Source: Rhodobiaceae bacterium
GTDB taxonomy: Bacteria; Pseudomonadota; Alphaproteobacteria; Parvibaculales; Parvibaculaceae
Assembly (NCBI GenBank): GCA_002401305.2
Contig: NVSO02000065.1
Location: 1 to 7,854 of the forward strand
Length of the DNA stretch: 7,854 nucleotides
Direction: 5' to 3'
Within the stretch, counting starts at the first letter, position 1. Every line of letters starts with the position of its first letter. The notes beneath the pieces were generated by a model. It did no database searches. It had not been told where the DNA came from and saw nothing but the letters and a program-made list of their open reading frames with translations. The translations under genes and the position numbers were made by a program. Shown here piece after piece: positions 6,852 to 7,854 of the stretch.

Positions 6852-6866
6852 CCTCATCTGATGAGG
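6852..6866. repeat. Short inverted repeat upstream of the SemiSWEET gene
   Basis: CCTCAT-CTG-ATGAGG is a 6-base inverted repeat with a 3-base centre, 28 bases before ATG 6895. It may be a small leader hairpin or operator half-sites. It contains the string CTGATGAG but no GAAA partner of a hammerhead core was found. Confidence 0.35.
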
Positions 6867-6894
6867 AACGTCTGCGTGGCTTTGGAATAGTGAT

Positions 6895-7164
6895 ATGAAT
6901 ATTGAAATATTAGGGAGCGTTGCGGCTGTTTTCACAACTCTCTCCTTTGTGCCCCAAGCTGTCAAAGTTGTGCAGGAGCGTAATACCGAAGCCATTTCAT
7001 TGGGCATGTATCTAATGTTTACCCTCGGGGTATGCCTTTGGTTGGCTTATGGTCTCGTGCTGGAAAGTGTGCCCCTTATTGCCGCCAACAGCGTCACTTT
7101 GCTGCTGGCAGGAACCATTTTAAGCCTCAAATTGAAGGACACCTTCGGGCAGTCAACCAAGTAG
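6895..7164 (+). CDS. SemiSWEET / PQ-loop (MtN3-saliva) family transporter
   Basis: The product has 89 residues with three predicted membrane helices (about 4-22, 38-56 and 62-80), the single triple-helix bundle of SemiSWEETs, which dimerise in the inner membrane to form a sugar-type transporter. The PQ motif is in SFVPQAVKV (residues 17-25), followed by the typical NTEAISLGMYLMF turn into helix 2 and GVCLWLAYGL at its end. Helix 3 contains the family's conserved asparagine (AANSVTLLL). Length is normal. The start is ATG 6895, with a weak binding site (TTTGGAA, 6881-6887). The gene reads rightward, divergent from the small membrane protein gene and convergent with the S49 peptidase gene, whose 3' end is 47 bases away. 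Family assignment is firm; the substrate cannot be told from sequence. Confidence 0.9.
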   Translation: MNIEILGSVAAVFTTLSFVPQAVKVVQERNTEAISLGMYLMFTLGVCLWLAYGLVLESVPLIAANSVTLLLAGTILSLKLKDTFGQSTK

Positions 7165-7211
7165 CCCCCTAGGCACTTGCCGCAGGGCGCACCTGATTCT
7201 TCGATCAAGGG

Positions 7212-7854
7212 TTACAAGCCGAAGCGTGACCACAACGTTTTGGTTTCTAGCGTTTCCACTAGGCCTTGTGCCAGATTGCCGGCGATATCATTTGGCAGCC
7301 CTTCGATCATGGACGTCGCGCCTTGCGATGGGGTGGCACTGCTCATGCCCATCATTTTGCGCATCCATGATTGTTTTGATCCAACAATACGCATATCAAC
7401 TTTGTCGCCAAACTTTTCTCGCATGGTCGCCCGAATATCTCCAATGCCATCGATCAAGCCAAGCTCGACGCCTTTGGCCCCGACCCAAAATTCGCCGGTG
7501 AAGAGTTTTGTTTGACCGTCGCCCTCTTTCAGGCGGTCGCCTCGACTGGTGCGCACGAGCTGCTTAAAGCTCTCATGAACTTCGCTTTGCAAATCAAGCA
7601 ACCGCTGCACATCTTCGGGGTTTTCTTTCACGAAGGGGTCGAGGCTTGACTTGTTCTCACCCGACGTATGGACGCGGCGCTCAATCCCTACTTTTTCGAT
7701 CAAGCTGGTAAATCCAAACCCGGATGAGATGACGCCAATAGACCCCACGATGGAGCTTTCATCGGCGTAAACTTCATCGGCAGCGCACGCCAGCATATAG
7801 CCGCCGGACGCAGCTACATCTTCCACAAAGGCGTAAACGGGCAGTTCTTTTTCA
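7212..7854 (-). CDS. S49 family peptidase (SppA/SohB-like), N-terminal part outside the window
   Basis: This is a serine-lysine peptidase of family S49, which in bacteria degrades cleaved signal peptides or membrane proteins at the inner membrane. The frame is open to the window edge, so about 213 C-terminal residues are visible and the start is outside; a GTG at 7826 lies inside a conserved segment and is not the start. The catalytic serine is in VEDVAASGGYMLA (visible residue 16). The probable general-base lysine is in SGENKSSLDPF (visible residue 68). The Ser-Lys spacing of 52 equals that of Bacillus SppA. Other family marks are ADESSIVGSIGV and WVGAKGVELGLIDGIG. The visible size suits the short single-domain form rather than the double-length enterobacterial SppA. 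The product ends TLWSRFGL at TAA 7214-7212. It probably heads the leftward series that includes the small membrane protein and glyQS, with the SemiSWEET gene lying between in the opposite direction. Confidence 0.95.
   Translation of the reverse strand, partial: EKELPVYAFVEDVAASGGYMLACAADEVYADESSIVGSIGVISSGFGFTSLIEKVGIERRVHTSGENKSSLDPFVKENPEDVQRLLDLQSEVHESFKQLVRTSRGDRLKEGDGQTKLFTGEFWVGAKGVELGLIDGIGDIRATMREKFGDKVDMRIVGSKQSWMRKMMGMSSATPSQGATSMIEGLPNDIAGNLAQGLVETLETKTLWSRFGL

Noticed and set aside
6857..6870. CTGATGAG as part of a hammerhead ribozyme core
   Set aside because: No GAAA partner strand or three-stem layout follows; the string is explained by the CCTCAT/ATGAGG inverted repeat.
7165..7211. 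Bidirectional terminator between the convergent SemiSWEET and S49 peptidase genes
   Set aside because: The 47-base gap shows no stem with a T-run on either strand by eye.

Overview
The window looks like chromosomal DNA of an alphaproteobacterium with moderate G+C. The evidence is a CIRCE-controlled groES-groEL operon with an RpoH-like promoter, an alpha2-beta2 glycyl-tRNA synthetase (glyQ-glyS), an alphaproteobacterial type of palindromic intergenic repeat, and a single-domain S49 peptidase near glyQ. No rRNA, tRNA, transposase, phage gene or CRISPR array is visible. The genus cannot be named from the sequence alone.

Layout. Positions 1-267 hold the C-terminal end of an integral membrane protein. 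A heat-shock control region follows (RpoH-type promoter 315-349, CIRCE 362-388), then groES (447-734), a bulged hairpin (751-780), groEL (822-2474) and a good intrinsic terminator (2517-2547). From 2548 to 3283 there is no conventional gene. This stretch holds two copies of an intergenic repeat that flank about 430 bases of apparently structured RNA with its own promoter. Leftward from there come glyS (3284-5326) and glyQ (5326-6243), overlapping by one base, and a 74-residue membrane-anchored protein (6439-6663). A rightward SemiSWEET/PQ-loop gene (6895-7164) interrupts this leftward series. The 3' part of a leftward S49 peptidase gene (7212 to the window edge) ends the window.

Most interesting region: 2722-3120 on the + strand. 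A promoter-like sequence (TTGATC, 17 bases, extended -10 TGCTATGGT) precedes a run of helices. Two hairpins there, each with a 7-bp stem, have 7-base apical loops (2835-2841 TCTTCCG and 2951-2957 CGGAAGA) that are exact reverse complements, so they could form a full kissing-loop complex. A second long-range pairing (2848-2855 with 2990-2997, 8 bp), an 11-bp helix (2977-2987 with 3061-3071), a UUCG-capped hairpin and a plausible closing helix fit one compact fold. Several helices use G.U pairs that only work on the + strand, the same strand as the promoter. A 22-codon reading frame with a good ribosome binding site lies over the first hairpin. I could not match this RNA to a family I know. It is the best candidate here for something undescribed.

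Function. groES-groEL form the folding chaperonin, with both activating (RpoH) and repressing (HrcA/CIRCE) control signals. glyQ-glyS charge tRNA-Gly. The SemiSWEET, the small membrane protein and the S49 peptidase are cell-envelope functions with no obvious mechanistic link to the synthetase.
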